A stretch of 36,913 bases of DNA from Paludibacter sp. (lineage in GTDB: Bacteria > Bacteroidota > Bacteroidia > Bacteroidales > Paludibacteraceae): NCBI GenBank assembly GCA_010365115.1, contig JAAFGX010000009.1, positions 24,130 to 61,042 of the forward strand. The letters are read 5' to 3'. Below the pieces are notes generated by a model, which was not told where the DNA came from, ran no database searches, and saw only the letters and a program-made list of their open reading frames with translations. Made by a program: the position numbers and the translations under genes. Below are positions 26,711 through 34,698 of this stretch, piece by piece (positions within the stretch are counted from its first letter, which is position 1; the number at the start of each line of letters is the position of its first letter).

Positions 26711-27238
26711 ATGTTTAAAATTGCCATTCTTGGTCCTGAATCAACCGGGAAAACTTCTTTAGCCATGAGTTTGGCCAAACATTTCGAATCAGATTGGGTT
26801 CCTGAATTCGCTCGCGAATATGTAGAGCAACTCACATCAGATTACACTTACGATGATGTTTGTAATATTGCTTTGAAACAAATTGCACAAGAAAAGCATT
26901 TCGAAAATATTGTAACTCCAACAAAACAATTTGTTTTTTTTGATACCGAATTGATAATTACCAAAGTATGGTTTGAATATAAATACAAATCCGTTCCCGA
27001 TTTTTTAACCGAACAATTGAAATTCGGTTTTTTTGATTTATACCTGCTTTGTGCACCCGATATAGCTTGGGAACCAGACTCGGTAAGGGAACACGGCTCT
27101 GATCGTGAGTTTTTTTTCGATTGGTACAAAAATGAAATTGAACAAACCAACAAACCTTATGTTATTATAAATGGAATTGGTACTCAACGCATTCAATGTG
27201 CTATAGATGCACTATCCATACTAAAAAAACAACTATAA
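26711..27238 (+). CDS. NadR-like P-loop kinase (ribosylnicotinamide kinase-type)
   Basis: This 175-residue protein opens with a Walker A loop, ILGPESTGKTS (residues 6-16). It continues with VPEFAREYVEQ, FFDTELIITKVWFEYKYK and DLYLLCAPDIAWEPDSVREH, which mark the kinase domain of NadR and related ATPases. That domain phosphorylates nicotinamide riboside in NAD salvage. The adenylyltransferase and DNA-binding parts of enterobacterial NadR are absent, so this is a stand-alone kinase domain. It is followed after 10 bp by the serine acetyltransferase gene, probably in one transcript. The substrate is inferred from family. Confidence 0.8.
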   Translation: MFKIAILGPESTGKTSLAMSLAKHFESDWVPEFAREYVEQLTSDYTYDDVCNIALKQIAQEKHFENIVTPTKQFVFFDTELIITKVWFEYKYKSVPDFLTEQLKFGFFDLYLLCAPDIAWEPDSVREHGSDREFFFDWYKNEIEQTNKPYVIINGIGTQRIQCAIDALSILKKQL

Positions 27239-27248
27239 TTTTTTATAT

Positions 27249-28133
27249 ATGAATAAAGAATTGTTAGAAACAATACAAAAACTATCACATGTTGAGAGTT
27301 TTAAAAATGTTTGTAATGAACATGGTCAAAACGACGCAATGCCGTCAACTATAGTCATGAAGGAAATTGTGCAATTGGCTCGATCTATTTTATTTCCGGG
27401 TTATTTTGGCGATTCAGCTGTTAATACCCACACCATGTTATATCATATTGGAGTGAATGTGGATCGTCTACAAATGCTATTGGCCCAGCAAATCAGAGCA
27501 GGGATGTGTTTCAATTCCAAAACTGAATCGCTTGAATGTGCAAATTTCGACAGTATTTCTGAAAATAAAGCCCTTACTTTTATACTACAATTACCCGAAT
27601 TGCGTGAAAAACTACATACTGATGTTATTGCTGCTTATAACGGCGATCCGGCAGCCAAAAGTCAAAGCGAAGTGATATTTTGTTACCCAAGCATTCGCGC
27701 AATAAGTAATTATCGGATTGCAAACGCTTTATTGCAGCTGGGAGTACCTCTTATACCGCGTATTATTACCGAAATGGCCCATTCCGAAACTGGAATTGAC
27801 ATTCATCCGGGTGCAACTATTGGTTCCTATTTTACTATAGATCATGGAACTGGTGTGGTAATTGGAGAAACAGCCACTATTGGTAACAATGTAAAAATGT
27901 ATCAAGGAGTAACATTGGGAGCAAAAAGTTTTCCATTAGACTCGGAAGGAAATCCAATAAAAGGCATACAACGCCATCCCCACATAGGAAATAATGTGAT
28001 CATATATTCTAATTCTACTTTATTAGGAACCATCTCGGTTGGAGATGGAGCTGTTATCGGCGGTAACTTATGGGTTGATGCCGACGTTCCGGCGGGAGCA
28101 AAATTATCACAGAAGAAGTTATTGGGTGATTAA
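27249..28133 (+). CDS. cysE: Serine O-acetyltransferase
   Basis: The 294-residue protein has an alpha-helical N-terminal part and a left-handed parallel beta-helix of hexapeptide repeats (about 180-290): IDIHPGATIGSYFTIDHGTGVVIGETATIGNNVKMYQGVTLGAKSF. The block with HPGA, the DHGTG loop and GVTLG is diagnostic of serine acetyltransferases, which make O-acetylserine from serine and acetyl-CoA for cysteine synthesis. The length is close to the long (plant/SAT-like) type common in Bacteroidota. It lies 10 bp after the NadR-like gene. Confidence 0.9.
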   Translation: MNKELLETIQKLSHVESFKNVCNEHGQNDAMPSTIVMKEIVQLARSILFPGYFGDSAVNTHTMLYHIGVNVDRLQMLLAQQIRAGMCFNSKTESLECANFDSISENKALTFILQLPELREKLHTDVIAAYNGDPAAKSQSEVIFCYPSIRAISNYRIANALLQLGVPLIPRIITEMAHSETGIDIHPGATIGSYFTIDHGTGVVIGETATIGNNVKMYQGVTLGAKSFPLDSEGNPIKGIQRHPHIGNNVIIYSNSTLLGTISVGDGAVIGGNLWVDADVPAGAKLSQKKLLGD

Positions 28134-28200
28134 TATCTACGGAATAAAAAATTAGGTAACGAGAAAACAAATAAGGAAATATTGAGTTTTCCAAACAAAA

Positions 28201-28263
28201 CACAAAACACAAAACACAAAACACAAAACACAAAACGCAAAACACAAAACGCAAAACACAAAA
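28201..28263 (+). repeat. Nine 7-bp tandem repeats (CACAAAA) before rlmL
   Basis: Seven copies of cacaaaa and two cgcaaaa variants (copies 6 and 8) run without break and end in an A-tract that touches the ATG at 28270. Imperfect flanking copies (caaacaaaa) precede the array. It falls in the untranslated leader and does not alter the frame. Confidence 0.9.
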
Positions 28264-28269
28264 AAAAAT

Positions 28270-29433
28270 ATGGAATTTGAAATGATTGCGAAGACCTTCC
28301 GCGGGTTAGAAGAAGTGCTGGCTACCGAATTGGTAAATATGGGAGCCAATAATGTTCAGCTTCAACGGAGGGCTGTGAGTTTTACAGGCGATAAGGCCAT
28401 GATGTACAAAGCAAATCTTTGTTGTCGCACGGCCTCACGTATTTTAAAGCCAATTATGACTTTTGATGCTTCAAATCCTGATGAAGTATACGAACAGGTA
28501 AAAAAAATCAACTGGAGCGATTATATGACAGTTGACAGTACGTTTGCAATTGATTCTACTATTTTTTCTGAAGAATTTCGTCACTCCAAATTTGTTGCAT
28601 ACCGAGTTAAAGACGCTATTGCCGACTGGTTTACAGAGCGTTTCGAACGTCGTCCGTCAGTTCGCCTGGATAGTCCGCAACTTATGATTAATATTCATAT
28701 TTCAGAACGAAAATGTACCCTTTCGTTGGATAGCTCAGGCGACTCGTTGCACAAACGCGGTTATCGTGTGGCGCAAACCGAAGCACCACTAAACGAAGCA
28801 TTGGCTGCTGGAATGTTGCTAATGGCCGACTGGAAAGGTCAAACTAATTTTCTGGATCCAATGTGCGGTTCGGGAACATTATTAATCGAAGCTGCGCTTA
28901 TTGCGCTAAATATTCCGCCCGGAATCTACCGTTCATCATTCGCATTCGAGAAATGGAGCGATTTTGATGAAGAACTTTTCGACACTTTGTATAATGATGA
29001 TTCGTACGAACGTCCTTTCAATTTTAAAATCTATGGCTCAGACAATTCGCCCCGCGCCATTAAAATTGCCGAACAAAATGTAAAAAGCACCGGCCTTGGA
29101 AAATACATTGAATTACAAGTAATGCCGGTTCAGAAATTGGAAGCTCCAGCCGAAAATTGCATGATTGTAACCAATCCGCCTTATGGTGAACGCATCACAT
29201 CGGATGATATTTACGGACTTTATGCATCGCTTGGAACGACAGTAAAACATAAATTTGCAGGAAGTACGGCTTGGGTAATCAGTTCACACGAAGAATGTCT
29301 GGATAAAATTGGTCTGAAACCAACTGAACGGATCCGCTTGCTCAATGGAGCATTGGATTGTTGGTATTGTCGCTACGATATTTTTGCAGGGAAACGAAAC
29401 GATTTTGTTGCTAAAAGACAAAATAATTTATAA
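28270..29433 (+). CDS. THUMP-domain 23S rRNA methyltransferase (RlmL N-terminal/YpsC type)
   Basis: The 387-residue protein is a THUMP plus Rossmann RNA methyltransferase (COG0116). The N-terminal THUMP/ferredoxin-like part (about 1-165) begins EMIAKTFRGLEEVLATEL. The catalytic part has DSSGDSLHKRGYR, the SAM-binding motif I FLDPMCGSGTLLIEAA, YGSDNSPRAIKIAEQN and the amine-methylating motif IVTNPPYGERI. It should make m2G in 23S rRNA; the C-terminal RlmK half of E. coli RlmKL is absent. A 7-bp repeat array fills its leader. No promoter was recognised. Confidence 0.9.
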   Translation: MEFEMIAKTFRGLEEVLATELVNMGANNVQLQRRAVSFTGDKAMMYKANLCCRTASRILKPIMTFDASNPDEVYEQVKKINWSDYMTVDSTFAIDSTIFSEEFRHSKFVAYRVKDAIADWFTERFERRPSVRLDSPQLMINIHISERKCTLSLDSSGDSLHKRGYRVAQTEAPLNEALAAGMLLMADWKGQTNFLDPMCGSGTLLIEAALIALNIPPGIYRSSFAFEKWSDFDEELFDTLYNDDSYERPFNFKIYGSDNSPRAIKIAEQNVKSTGLGKYIELQVMPVQKLEAPAENCMIVTNPPYGERITSDDIYGLYASLGTTVKHKFAGSTAWVISSHEECLDKIGLKPTERIRLLNGALDCWYCRYDIFAGKRNDFVAKRQNNL

Positions 29434-29545
29434 TTCAGAATGCATAATATTTATTTAAAATGCTGAAATTCAGATCAAATTAATCTGTTAGTGATAGAGT
29501 GCAAAATTATGAATTATGAATTATTCATTTTGAATTAAAAAAGGC

Positions 29546-29576
29546 TTGTCTGTTCCAAAAAAATACCTTACTTTTG
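29546..29576 (+). promoter_or_regulatory. Promoter of tRNA-Leu
   Basis: The -33 element TTG (29546-29548) and -7 element TACTTTTG (29569-29576) are 20 bp apart, matching the Bacteroidota consensus. The tRNA begins 10 nt downstream of the -7 box. Confidence 0.75.
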
Positions 29577-29586
29577 CACCGCAATT

Positions 29587-29670
29587 GCCCAGATGGCGGA
29601 ATTGGTAGACGCGCTGGTCTCAAACACCAGTGGATTCACTTCCATGCCGGTTCGATCCCGGCTCTGGGTA
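29587..29670 (+). tRNA. tRNA-Leu (anticodon CAA)
   Basis: The 84-nt cloverleaf has an acceptor stem GCCCAGA/TCTGGGT with a G-U at the first pair, and a class II variable arm as expected for Leu. The anticodon stem-loop is CTGGT-CTCAAAC-ACCAG, which reads CAA. The T-arm is GCCGG-TTCGATC-CCGGC. The 3' CCA is not encoded. It is followed directly by a terminator. Confidence 0.95.
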
Positions 29671-29681
29671 CTTTTAAGGCT

Positions 29682-29717
29682 AAACCCTAATTGATTTTCA
29701 ATCAGTTAGGGTTTTTT
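29682..29717 (+). terminator. Intrinsic terminator after tRNA-Leu
   Basis: A 15-bp stem (aaaccctaattgatt, 29682-29696; 29700-29714 complementary with one G-U) has a 3-nt loop and runs into a T-tract ending at 29717. Confidence 0.85.
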
Positions 29718-29726
29718 GTTTCAGTG

Positions 29727-29760
29727 TTTGCACCAAATTTGCACCACAATTGCACCATTT
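29727..29760. repeat. Three direct repeats of TTGCACCA
   Basis: Tttgcaccaaa (29727-29737), tttgcaccacaa (29738-29749) and ttgcaccattt (29750-29760) follow one another right after the tRNA terminator. This looks like a relic of an integrated element or an attachment-site arm, but no integrase is present. Confidence 0.5.
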
Positions 29761-30168
29761 TTAAATTCATTCCTAAAAATATTCGTTTAATTTTAGATGA
29801 AAATTTAATGAGGTTGACTCATTTTATTTCTGTTTTCAGATTCAAAAAGACAGCTTGTTGAATGTACTCCTTAATTTTATATACGAAAGTTGGGTTAATG
29901 ATATGTTCTGAATTTTCAGAGTTAAAGTCTGCTACCGAGGGTCAAGCGTTATTTAAGCAACTGGGAAGTCGCTTGTCCCCCTCCCTCCTTGAAAATATCA
30001 TCAATGAAACATATCAATACTTATTGTTGATTGCTTAATTATCAATAAAATAAAAAACATGTCTTAAAAATGGGTAATTCCAAAAAAAATAGTGATATTT
30101 GCAATAATAAAACTCGTATAAATATACAATACATTGCGCTAAATATTTTAAACTAAAAAATATTCTTT
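29761..30168. other. Gene-free stretch after tRNA-Leu
   Basis: No credible reading frame or RNA is visible over about 400 bp. The sequence is unremarkable apart from the GC-rich run aagtcgcttgtccccctccc (29967-29986). It may hold decayed mobile DNA linked to the repeats at its left edge. Confidence 0.4.
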
Positions 30169-31632
30169 ATGAACTCAAATGACATTCGCCAGCTTGAACC
30201 AAAAGCAATATGGCAAAACTTTCACAGTCTCACTCAAATTCCCCGTCCATCTCATAAAAAAGAAGAAATTGGTGCGTTTCTGGAAACCTTCGGGAAATCT
30301 CTCGGTTTGGAAACGCTTCGAGATGATATTGGAAACGTATTGATTCGCAAACCTGCCACTCCGGGCATGGAAAACAGAAAAGCGGTGGTTTTGCAGGCTC
30401 ATATGGATATGGTGCCACAGAAAAACAGTAATGTAGCTCACAATTTTCAAACCGATTCGATTGATGCCTATATTGATGGCGAATGGGTTACAGCTCGGGA
30501 TACTACCTTGGGAGCTGACAACGGAATTGGATTGGCCGCCGTCATGTCCATCATGCAGTCTGTTGGGATTCCTCATCCGGCAGTGGAAATGTTTATAACT
30601 GTGGACGAAGAAACCGGAATGCACGGCGCATTTGGCTTGCAACCCGGATTTTTGAAAGGTGATATTCTTATCAATATGGATTCGGAAGATGAAGGTGAAT
30701 TGTACGTTGGCTGTGCCGGTGGAATTGATGCCGATATTTCATTCCGCTACAAAGAAGTGGAAATTCCTGAAGGCGATGTGGCATTAAAAATTTCATTGAC
30801 TGGATTGAAAGGTGGACATTCGGGCGTTGATATTCATTTACAACGTGCCAATGCTAATAAACTAATGTTCCGCTTTTTGAAAGATGCAGTAGCCGATGAA
30901 GAAGCCCGTTTGGCAAGTATCGATGGTGGAAGTCTACGCAATGCAATTCCACGCGAAGCTTTTGCAGTGATTACAGTTCCTGCCGAAGGAGTTGATGATA
31001 TGATTGAATTTGTGAAGGAATGCGAAGAATTATTTATTGAAGAATACAAAGGTGTTGAAGATAAAATTTCGTTTACAGTCGATCAGGTAACTTTACCTTC
31101 AGGTTTGATTCCCGAAGAAGTTCAGGATGACTTGATCAATGGCGTAATTGCTTGCCCGAATGGCGTGGAGCGTTTTATTACCGAGTTGCCAACAGTAGTT
31201 GAAACTTCGAATAATTTGGCTATTATCAAATCGGATGGAAGTGCCATTATTATTCGTTCGCTTATCCGCAGTTCAGTGGAATCGCGCAAAGAAGAACTCG
31301 CTTCGATGGTTCAAAGTGTATTTTCATTGGCTGGCGCAAAAGTAGAATTAGTTGGCGGTTATCCCGGATGGAAACCAAATTTGGAATCGCCGATATTAAA
31401 AGAAATGACCAAAGTATATGAAAACAAATATGAAAAAACACCAAAAGTGATGATAATTCATGCCGGATTGGAATGTGGTATTTTAGGAACCCATTATCCA
31501 AAAATGGATATGATTTCCTTTGGTCCAACCATTCGTTTCCCTCATTCGCCGGATGAAAAAGTAAACATTGCTACCGTTCAGAAATTCTGGGATTTCTTAT
31601 TGGCAACGTTGGAAAATATACCGGTGAAATAA
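30169..31632 (+). CDS. pepD: Cytosol non-specific dipeptidase (aminoacyl-histidine dipeptidase, M20C)
   Basis: The 487-residue protein is a di-zinc peptidase of the PepD family that hydrolyses dipeptides in the cytoplasm. Motifs in order are IPRPSHKKEEI, LQAHMDMVPQK (metal His-x-Asp), TLGADNGIGLAA (bridging Asp), VDEETGMHGAFGL (catalytic base and metal Glu), LTGLKGGHSGVDIHLQRANANK (dimerisation/lid domain), RSSVES and HAGLECGI near the C-terminus. There is no signal peptide. The ATG at 30169 gives the usual family length. It is followed after 181 bp by a secreted C1 peptidase. Confidence 0.94.
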   Translation: MNSNDIRQLEPKAIWQNFHSLTQIPRPSHKKEEIGAFLETFGKSLGLETLRDDIGNVLIRKPATPGMENRKAVVLQAHMDMVPQKNSNVAHNFQTDSIDAYIDGEWVTARDTTLGADNGIGLAAVMSIMQSVGIPHPAVEMFITVDEETGMHGAFGLQPGFLKGDILINMDSEDEGELYVGCAGGIDADISFRYKEVEIPEGDVALKISLTGLKGGHSGVDIHLQRANANKLMFRFLKDAVADEEARLASIDGGSLRNAIPREAFAVITVPAEGVDDMIEFVKECEELFIEEYKGVEDKISFTVDQVTLPSGLIPEEVQDDLINGVIACPNGVERFITELPTVVETSNNLAIIKSDGSAIIIRSLIRSSVESRKEELASMVQSVFSLAGAKVELVGGYPGWKPNLESPILKEMTKVYENKYEKTPKVMIIHAGLECGILGTHYPKMDMISFGPTIRFPHSPDEKVNIATVQKFWDFLLATLENIPVK

Positions 31633-31637
31633 TACTA

Positions 31638-31798
31638 CCCCTAACCCCTAAAGGGGAATTATGCAAGTTCATCTTCATATTTTCTCTTTATGTTTGGGTG
31701 TGATAAAATAGAAATAGATTCAAATAATTAATTTAAATTCCCTTATATATTGGCTTCAAAAGACAAAAGTAGCCTATAATTCCCCTTAGGAGTTAGGG
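31638..31798. repeat. Inverted repeats flanking about 115 bp (MITE-like)
   Basis: Ccctaacccctaaaggggaa (31638-31657) continues to 31661, and its near-complement lies at 31776-31798 (ending ccccttaggagttaggg), with two mismatches. The interior is non-coding. It lies between pepD and the C1 peptidase gene. Confidence 0.55.
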
Positions 31799-31813
31799 AT
31801 TAGTTTTACAAAA

Positions 31814-33007
31814 ATGAAAAAAATAATTTTCTCACTTTCACTTCTGATACTGTTTTCAGGAGTAATTTTTGCTCAAAAAGATACAACAGCAGTTGATTCT
31901 TTTAAATTTTCCATAGTAAAACAAAACAAAATCACATCGGTAAAAAACCAGGCTAGCTCTGGAACCTGCTGGAGTTTTTCGGGGTTGGGATTTTTCGAAG
32001 CTGAATTGCTACGAATGGGAAAACCCGAAGTGGATTTGTCCGAAATGTTTGTGGTGCATCATTCTTATTCCGATAAAGCAACCCAATATGTGCGGATGTA
32101 CGGAAATGCCAATTTTGGAGCTGGTGGTGCATTCTACGATGTGCTTTATGTGTTGAAAAACTATGGAATTGTTCCCGAATCGACAATGACCGGACTCAAT
32201 TACGGAGAAGAAAAACACAAACATGGCGAATTGGATGCGCTGACAGATGCTTATGTGAAGGTGATTGTCAAAAATCCAAATAAAAAACTATCAACAGTCT
32301 GGAAAACAGGATTCGATGGAATTTTGAATGCATACCTGGGTTCTCTTCCAACCGAATTCGCTGTGGATGGAAAGAAATTTACGCCACAAAGTTACCAACA
32401 ATCATTGGGTTTAAACCTCGACGATTATGTGTCGTTGACTTCATTTACACATCATCCGTTTTACACCAAATTTGCCATTGAAATACCCGATAACTGGAGA
32501 AATGATGCGTCGTACAATTTGCCATTAAATGAATTGATGCAGGTTTTTGATAATGCCATTCATAAAGGATATTGCATTGCATGGGCTTCGGATGTGAGCG
32601 AAAAAGGGTTCAGCCGAAAGGGAATTGCTGTAAATCCTGAAATTAAAGTTGAGAATTTACCCGGTACCGATCAAGCCAAATGGTTGAACATTTCGCAGAA
32701 AGAGATGGAAGAAAAAATTTACAAACAAAACTCGCCTCAACCCGAAATAAAAGTAACGCAGGAAATTCGTCAGGCAGGTTTCGACAATTACCAAACTACC
32801 GACGACCACGGAATGGTGATTTACGGAACTGCAAAAGACCTCAACGGTACAAAGTATTACCTGGTAAAAAACTCTTGGGGAACAGATAGCAAATTCAAAG
32901 GAATCTGGTATGCAAGCGAATCGTTTGTAATGGACAAAACCATTGATATTCTGGTTCATAAAGAAGCTATTCCAAAAGAGATATTGAAAAAGTTGGGAAT
33001 AAAATAG
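31814..33007 (+). CDS. Secreted C1 family cysteine peptidase (PepC/bleomycin-hydrolase-like)
   Basis: The 397-residue protein has a signal peptide (MKKIIFSLSLLILFSGVIFAQ). It then has the papain-fold catalytic block VKNQASSGTCWSFSG, with Gln46 as oxyanion residue and Cys52 as nucleophile. The catalytic His is in DDHGMVIYG and the Asn in LVKNSWGTD near the end. The region between (LSEMFVVHHSYSDKA and following) matches the C1B aminopeptidase/bleomycin hydrolase type. Unlike cytosolic PepC it is exported. It probably trims peptides in the periplasm or outside the cell. It ends just before REP-like repeats and a terminator. Confidence 0.88.
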   Translation: MKKIIFSLSLLILFSGVIFAQKDTTAVDSFKFSIVKQNKITSVKNQASSGTCWSFSGLGFFEAELLRMGKPEVDLSEMFVVHHSYSDKATQYVRMYGNANFGAGGAFYDVLYVLKNYGIVPESTMTGLNYGEEKHKHGELDALTDAYVKVIVKNPNKKLSTVWKTGFDGILNAYLGSLPTEFAVDGKKFTPQSYQQSLGLNLDDYVSLTSFTHHPFYTKFAIEIPDNWRNDASYNLPLNELMQVFDNAIHKGYCIAWASDVSEKGFSRKGIAVNPEIKVENLPGTDQAKWLNISQKEMEEKIYKQNSPQPEIKVTQEIRQAGFDNYQTTDDHGMVIYGTAKDLNGTKYYLVKNSWGTDSKFKGIWYASESFVMDKTIDILVHKEAIPKEILKKLGIK

Positions 33008-33025
33008 TTTCAAGAATTTAGTTAC

Positions 33026-33098
33026 GAGCCTGCCTGCGGTAGACCGGTTACAAGGCTATGCCGATAACTATCGGCCGAAAGTTATTCTGAAATAACTT
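33026..33098. repeat. Degenerate REP-like sequence plus two hairpins
   Basis: Gagcctgcctgcggtagacc (33026-33045) is a degenerate relative of the palindrome at 20066. It is followed by hairpins gccgat-aact-atcggc (33060-33075) and aagttatt-ctga-aataactt (33079-33098). Confidence 0.5.
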
Positions 33099-33151
33099 AT
33101 CAATAATTATTTTCAATTCCATAAATAGTTTGATGATTTCTTGCAAATTTT

Positions 33152-33180
33152 AAAGGTGTTCCATTGTGGTGCACCTTTTT
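33152..33180 (+). terminator. Probable terminator after C1 peptidase
   Basis: Aaaggtg (33152-33158) pairs with caccttt (33172-33178) and runs into a short T-tract. The stem is only 7 bp with a 13-nt loop, so this is a weak to moderate call. Confidence 0.45.
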
Positions 33181-33216
33181 AATTCAATATTACCCGAAAT
33201 TGTCTATCTAGTTGAA

Positions 33217-33260
33217 ATGTAATAACATTGTAACACTTTTGGCAAAATACTGTAACACCG
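33217..33260 (+). promoter_or_regulatory. Pho-box-like 11-bp phased repeats
   Basis: TGTAATAA (33218), TGTAACAC (33229), a degenerate TGGCAAAA (33240) and TGTAACAC (33251) begin exactly 11 bp apart. This is the spacing of PhoB/PhoP-type sites (E. coli CTGTCAT repeats; Bacillus TTAACA repeats on the other strand). The array ends about 43 bp before the porin start. Confidence 0.5.
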
Positions 33261-33302
33261 TTGCCGTTTCTTTGCATTCGAAACGTAACAACTGTAATTA
33301 AT

Positions 33303-34640
33303 ATGTATATGAAATTTAAAACCATTGTAATTGCTTTAGGACTTATTAGTTCTACTTTTGTTTTCTCACAAGAAGAGGAGAAAATTGACACGCTTAACGT
33401 ACTGGATCAACGTGTAACTTCACTTGAAGATGCCGCTGTAACAAACAAGAAACTTAAAATCAGCGGTTATATTCAGACACAATGGCAATCGTCTCAAGTT
33501 GACTCGTTGGGAAAAAGTTCTCAGGACATGAAAGTAGGAGCAGGTAAGGCTGCAAGTGAAACGACTGACATAAACCGATTTGGTATCCGTCGTGGTCGTA
33601 TAAAAGTAGCGTATGATGACTCGGGTTATCAGGGAGTATTACAATTCGATTTGACTGAAAAAGGACTTGCATTGAAAGATGCTTATTTGGTTTTGGTAGA
33701 TCCTTTTGTTGGTTTTCTTTCTTTGAAAGGTGGTGTTTTCGACCGTCCATTTGGTTACGAGATTTCTTATTCTTCTTCTCGTCGCGAGTCGCCGGAACGT
33801 AGCCGAATTTTCCAGACTTTATTTCCCGACGAACGTGATTTGGGTGCGATGCTTATTCTTCAAGCTCCAAAAACTTCGCCTTGGAATGTACTAAAGTTAG
33901 AAGGTGGACTGTTTGCTGGAAATGGAATTGCTCAGGACAATAACAATAAAAAGGATTTTATCGGTCACCTATCGTATAATAAATTGTTGACAAGTAACAT
34001 TAAAGTTGGCCTAGGAGCTTCCTATTATTTGGGATCGGTGGCAGAAACTAACAAATATATCTATTCAGTAAATGCCGGTGCTTTTAGTGTTGACAGTTTA
34101 AGTAATATCAAAAAAGACGGTTATGCTAAACGACAGTACATTGGTTTTGATGGTCAGATAAGTGTTAATTCTATTTTTGGTTTAACCACCATTCGTGGAG
34201 AATATCTTTTTGGAATACAACCCTCAAATAGCGCTAACTCAAGTAGCCCAAAAACCGGAAATATAGCAGGAACCGATAATTTGAATACTACCGGTGGAAC
34301 CGATACTTACATTCGGAATATGACTGGTGGTTACGTACATTTTATTCAGGACATTGCTGACACTAAACACAGTATTGTAGTAAAATACGATTGGTTCGAT
34401 CCAAATACAGACATTACCGGAAGCCAGATTGGTGTAGGAAAAAAGACAAGTAAAGCAGATATTTCTTATTCAACATTAGGTTTAGGCTATATGTATCGCA
34501 TGAACAATAACGTAAGAATAATGGTTTATTACGATATCGTTTCTAACGAAAAAGTAAATATCATATCGTCATCACTGAAAGGTTATTCAGCAAATTTGGC
34601 TGACAACTTAGTAACCGTACGTTTGCAATATAAATTTTAA
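33303..34640 (+). CDS. Phosphate-selective porin (OprP/OprO family)
   Basis: From ATG 33303 (MYMKFK; a second ATG at 33309 gives the cleaner signal peptide MKFKTIVIALGLISSTFVFSQ) this is a porin of about 445 residues. After the signal a short helical region (LNVLDQRVTSLEDA) precedes beta-barrel strands. The barrel includes NRFGIRRGRIKVAYDD, GVFDRPFGYEISYSSSRRESPERSR and a terminal aromatic residue (VRLQYKF) as recognised by the Bam machinery. An in-frame TTG at 33261 would add non-signal residues before it and is rejected. It should let phosphate through the outer membrane. It is followed by pstS after 58 bp. Confidence 0.85.
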   Translation: MYMKFKTIVIALGLISSTFVFSQEEEKIDTLNVLDQRVTSLEDAAVTNKKLKISGYIQTQWQSSQVDSLGKSSQDMKVGAGKAASETTDINRFGIRRGRIKVAYDDSGYQGVLQFDLTEKGLALKDAYLVLVDPFVGFLSLKGGVFDRPFGYEISYSSSRRESPERSRIFQTLFPDERDLGAMLILQAPKTSPWNVLKLEGGLFAGNGIAQDNNNKKDFIGHLSYNKLLTSNIKVGLGASYYLGSVAETNKYIYSVNAGAFSVDSLSNIKKDGYAKRQYIGFDGQISVNSIFGLTTIRGEYLFGIQPSNSANSSSPKTGNIAGTDNLNTTGGTDTYIRNMTGGYVHFIQDIADTKHSIVVKYDWFDPNTDITGSQIGVGKKTSKADISYSTLGLGYMYRMNNNVRIMVYYDIVSNEKVNIISSSLKGYSANLADNLVTVRLQYKF

Positions 34641-34698
34641 ACACCCCCAGAAGGGCTAGAAAGAACAACTAAAAAATACAACTAAAAAAATAACAAAA

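Noticed and set aside
28201..28263. CRISPR-like array
   Set aside because: The unit is only 7 bp and there are no spacers; it is a simple sequence repeat.
28054..28349. Minus-strand frames with repeated Cys-Phe-Val/Leu residues
   Set aside because: They are translations of the 7-bp repeat array and of the reverse strand of cysE and rlmL, not genes.
30175..30642. 155-codon minus-strand frame opposite pepD
   Set aside because: It lies fully opposite a strongly supported peptidase gene and has no family pattern.
33261..33302. TTG start extending the porin by 14 codons
   Set aside because: The added residues spoil the signal peptide; ATG at 33303 or 33309 fits better.
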